This document shows positions 61,413-64,000 of a stretch of 64,000 bases of DNA, piece after piece. A model generated the notes under the pieces. It ran no database searches. It was not told the DNA's origin and worked only from the letters and a program-made list of their open reading frames with translations. Each line of letters starts with the position of its first letter. Positions within the stretch are counted from its first letter, which is position 1. The translations under genes were made by a program, and so were the position numbers. The DNA comes from Lentimicrobium saccharophilum (lineage in GTDB: Bacteria; Bacteroidota; Bacteroidia; Bacteroidales; Lentimicrobiaceae), in the NCBI RefSeq assembly GCF_001192835.1, contig NZ_DF968183.1, positions 1,261,338 to 1,325,337 on the forward strand. Reading direction: 5' to 3'.

Positions 61413-64000
61413 TTACTGCTTCCTCATGGTCTGCCCCAGGTGCAGCATCCTGAACCCTTTTTCAAAATCTTCCCAGCGCATGGTGGCCGAACAGGTAATC
61501 AGGCGGGTCTCACCCGGCTGCATATCGAAAAAGTTATCCGAAAAATTCACATCGGTATTGTCGCTGACCAGCATCAGGTTTTTGCAAAAATTCCGGGTTG
61601 AGATTTCAATCACAAAATGGTCGCCTTTATCGCTTATCCGCGATTTAAGACCCGGATCAGGCAGCAAAAGGTCTTTTGGTTTTGCGAAATAAGCAAATTC
61701 CTGATCAATCACCCGGGAACCATCCATAAGGGTTGCCGTCAGAAAAACTTTATTCTCCTGGTAATTGAGCGGCAGTTCTTTGAGGTCAATGCTGCAAAGG
61801 AGCGTCGCTCCGTTTGCCGGAAGCGTCACTTTGTAAGGTCTGTTCCATAATGAAAGCCCGTTGAAATCTGCCAGATTCAGGCGCAGTAAGGCCGGAGTTT
61901 TCTGATCAGTGTCAGAAACACCGTAAACCAGTAGTTTACCATTTTCAACTACCACCTGTATGATCTGGTTTTTCAGCGCATCTTTTACAAAATAATGCAT
62001 TGCTTTCCACTTGCCGTAATAATCGATGCCCGACCAGGAGGCCACCGGCCATACATCGTTCAATTGCCAGTAAAGCGATCCCATGCAAAACGGCATATCC
62101 GACCGGTGGGTTCTGAGTGCCATTCCGATGGCATCTGCCTGCAGCAACTGACCAACATAAAGCAGGTGCTCAAAGTTATCAGGAATCTGATAATCCTGTT
62201 CCATATACTGCCGGATGCGGAGGTTGCCGATACCGCTGCGCTGGTGCGAAGTCATTACGGGCGATTCGATGTTCCAGTCTTCGGGCAGGGTGTATTTTTT
62301 AACGCTGTTAAACTCGGGGAACGATTGAAATCCATATTCGCTCATAAAGCGTGCTTTATAATTCCTGAAAGCGGAAATCGGCTCCTGACCGTGCCATACG
62401 CCCCAATAATGCACATCGCCGCGGTTTCCGCTCCAGTTGGCCAGCACTCCCCCGCCCTGCGTCGGTGAAGAAGGCCAGTAGGTATAATCCGGCGCATATT
62501 GCTTCACGGCAGCAGGCAGTATATGGTGAAAAAGGGTATCATAGCTTTGCCATATCTCACGTTGCTGTGCTTTGTCATATTTCTCCTTCCATCCCCATCC
62601 GCGCGTAAAATCGCCTTCGGCCCAGGCATATTCAATCTCATTGTTGCCGCACCATAGTGCAATGCAGGCATGATTCCTCAGGCGTTTGATGTTGTCAACG
62701 GCTTCGAGCCTTACATTGTCCAGAAAATCTTTATCTCCGGGGTACATAGCGCAGGCAAACATAAAATCCTGCCATACCATAATGCCGTGCCGGTCGCACA
62801 AATCATAAAAATAGTCGTTCTCATAAATGCCCCCTCCCCACACCCGGAGCATATTGATGTTGGCTTCGGCGGCCGATTTCACGATAAACTCATAGCGGGC
62901 TGAATCCACCCTGGGCAGAAAAATATCATTGGGAATATAGTTAGCCCCTTTGGCAAACACCGGCCGTCCGTTTACTTCAAAATGAAAGCTTTCCCCACCC
63001 CCTTTGGCATCAGGCCTGCGCACATGCTTCAGACTGCGTAAACCAATCTGACGGTTAAAAGTGTGCAGTTCTTTACCCTTATGGCTGAGCACCGCGCTCA
63101 CGGTATAGAGAGGCTGACCGCCCGCCCCGTTGGGCCACCATAGCCGGGGATTCTTTATGATAAAATCAATATCCGGATGCCGGATCCCGGGTGACATGCT
63201 GATTTCACGGGCAGCAACCGGCTGGCCGTCCATCAGAATTTCAAGTTTATAAAGTCCTTCCTGCTGAACACTGACTTCCACGCCTGCCTTAACACGTGCT
63301 TCCTTTGCCGTAACGCTTTCCTGCCTGACGAAAAGGTCGTTGATGCGTGCTGTCCGGTTAATAATCAGCTCCACAGGCCGCCAGATACCGGAGGTCACCA
63401 GGCGCGGGCCCCAATCCCAGCCGAAGTGATATCCCGGCTTGCGCGTAAAAATACTGATCCTTACCGAACCCATCCCTCCGTTCTCCGACTGGTCGTTATC
63501 AGCCGGCAATCCATAACCCAGGGCCTCCTGCTTCAGCAAGCCCTGCATCACCGGCGATTCAAAACGGATAAAGATCTCGTTTTCGCCTTCTTTCAGGTGC
63601 TTGCCGGCTTCGGCTTCCCAGGTACGGTGAAAATTATCGGCTTTGAACAAAAGCGCCCCGTTTACCATTACCGTGGCATAAGTATCCAACCCGTGAAACC
63701 GCAGCATCAGGCTGCCTGCCCGGAGTTGAGCGGCATCCAGTTGAAAACGGGTGCGGTACTCCCAGTTTACCTTGTCGATCCACTGCAGATTCTTTTCGTT
63801 GAGCCTGTAGTATGGATCCTCTATCTGTCCGTTTGCCAGCAGGTCGGTGTGGACCGTGCCGGGGACAACGGCTGGATACCACTGCGGTGTTCCGGCCTGG
63901 CGGAACTCCCAGTCGTTATTCAGTTCAACGGAGGTTTGGGCCATCAGGGACAGTGACCCCTTCAGAATCAGTCCCGACAATAAGATAAATATAACAATCA
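61413..64000 (-). CDS. Glycoside hydrolase family 2 beta-mannosidase (5' end at window edge)
   Basis: This exported GH2 enzyme reads to the window's last base. The two bases at the edge could complete an ATG just outside (giving MIVIFILLSGLILKGS...), so only one or a few nucleotides are missing. A signal sequence is followed by a jelly-roll sugar-binding domain (about 30-190), an Ig-like domain and the (beta/alpha)8 barrel. The acid/base Glu is in ALWCGNNEIEYAW and the nucleophile Glu in RFMSEYGFQSFPEF. The closest match is the beta-mannosidase group (BtMan2A-like), which removes mannose from beta-mannosides or N-glycan cores. No mannan-specific SusCD is adjacent. It converges on the histidine kinase gene. 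Confidence 0.9.
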   Translation of the reverse strand, partial: IVIFILLSGLILKGSLSLMAQTSVELNNDWEFRQAGTPQWYPAVVPGTVHTDLLANGQIEDPYYRLNEKNLQWIDKVNWEYRTRFQLDAAQLRAGSLMLRFHGLDTYATVMVNGALLFKADNFHRTWEAEAGKHLKEGENEIFIRFESPVMQGLLKQEALGYGLPADNDQSENGGMGSVRISIFTRKPGYHFGWDWGPRLVTSGIWRPVELIINRTARINDLFVRQESVTAKEARVKAGVEVSVQQEGLYKLEILMDGQPVAAREISMSPGIRHPDIDFIIKNPRLWWPNGAGGQPLYTVSAVLSHKGKELHTFNRQIGLRSLKHVRRPDAKGGGESFHFEVNGRPVFAKGANYIPNDIFLPRVDSARYEFIVKSAAEANINMLRVWGGGIYENDYFYDLCDRHGIMVWQDFMFACAMYPGDKDFLDNVRLEAVDNIKRLRNHACIALWCGNNEIEYAWAEGDFTRGWGWKEKYDKAQQREIWQSYDTLFHHILPAAVKQYAPDYTYWPSSPTQGGGVLANWSGNRGDVHYWGVWHGQEPISAFRNYKARFMSEYGFQSFPEFNSVKKYTLPEDWNIESPVMTSHQRSGIGNLRIRQYMEQDYQIPDNFEHLLYVGQLLQADAIGMALRTHRSDMPFCMGSLYWQLNDVWPVASWSGIDYYGKWKAMHYFVKDALKNQIIQVVVENGKLLVYGVSDTDQKTPALLRLNLADFNGLSLWNRPYKVTLPANGATLLCSIDLKELPLNYQENKVFLTATLMDGSRVIDQEFAYFAKPKDLLLPDPGLKSRISDKGDHFVIEISTRNFCKNLMLVSDNTDVNFSDNFFDMQPGETRLITCSATMRWEDFEKGFRMLHLGQTMRKQ

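Noticed and set aside
1-64000. tRNA, rRNA, CRISPR array or known riboswitch
   Set aside because: Intergenic regions were read for cloverleafs, repeat-spacer arrays and common riboswitch cores by eye; none was convincing. A tRNAscan, CRISPR finder and Rfam search would settle this.

Overview
The window looks like a chromosomal segment from a Bacteroidota bacterium, most likely Bacteroidales/Marinilabiliales-like. That placement is inferred from a SusC/SusD pair, a type-B T9SS (CHU_C/gliding-motility) sorting domain, DUF4271, head-GIN (DUF2807) and ChaN-type proteins, and repeated TAnnTTTG -7 promoter elements, often with a TTG/TTTG about 19-22 nt upstream. Shine-Dalgarno sequences are nearly absent; fldA is the clear exception. 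Base composition is moderate and no plasmid or phage backbone is visible. Acetate fermentation genes (pta, ackA) beside a copper nitrite reductase cluster suggest a facultative or anaerobic life with partial denitrification. No tRNA, rRNA or CRISPR array was recognised.

Layout. 1-0.5 kb: 3' end of an IS4-family insertion sequence abutting a SusC/SusD/lipoprotein uptake operon (0.5-6.0 kb) closed by a strong terminator. 6.2-7.9 kb: a MATE efflux pump behind a consensus promoter, a 29-codon leader ORF and an intrinsic terminator with a possible competing antiterminator, which is an attenuator-like layout. 8.0-10.5 kb: ornithine aminotransferase and a complete IS1595-family element with inverted repeats and an 8-bp target duplication. 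10.6-12.4 kb: a patatin-like lipase and a lipoprotein. 12.4-18.8 kb (minus strand): RelA/SpoT homologue, Fur-family regulator, purA, then ccmB-ccmC-ccmD-ccmE; CcmE carries CxxxY instead of HxxxY. 19.2-25.2 kb: a large type-B T9SS cargo protein, gapA, lepA. 25.2-27.9 kb: a PAS histidine kinase and a REC-PAS-LuxR regulator. 28.4-31.8 kb: ECF sigma factor, probable anti-sigma factor and a head-GIN/beta-barrel protein; sigma and barrel genes share an upstream motif at the same distance from their ATGs. 31.9-36.0 kb: yebC facing ackA / 3-hydroxyacyl-CoA dehydrogenase / pta. 36.4-43.7 kb: DUF4271, hemD, rnpA, yidD, an S41 protease, an O-antigen ligase-like protein, cdd and a ChaN lipoprotein. 43.7-46.7 kb (minus): GtrA, M28 peptidase, flavodoxin. 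47.1-51.9 kb: thioredoxin-like protein, panC, panD, flippase-like protein, rfaE2, radA. 51.9-56.4 kb: surface proteins of unknown role, an S1-domain RNA-binding protein and a fatty acid desaturase. 56.6-59.6 kb: nirK (fused to cytochrome c), nirV and a SCO protein. 59.8-64 kb: an orphan histidine kinase, an intergenic patch of repeat-like elements, and a GH2 beta-mannosidase cut by the right edge.

Connections. The NirK-cytochrome c fusion needs covalent haem attachment and copper loading. The ccm genes about 42 kb away (with the CxxxY CcmE) and the adjacent SCO protein would fit these needs. I did not find a wholly new multi-gene system. The most notable signals are regulatory: the MATE leader/attenuator and the paired ECF-type promoters.
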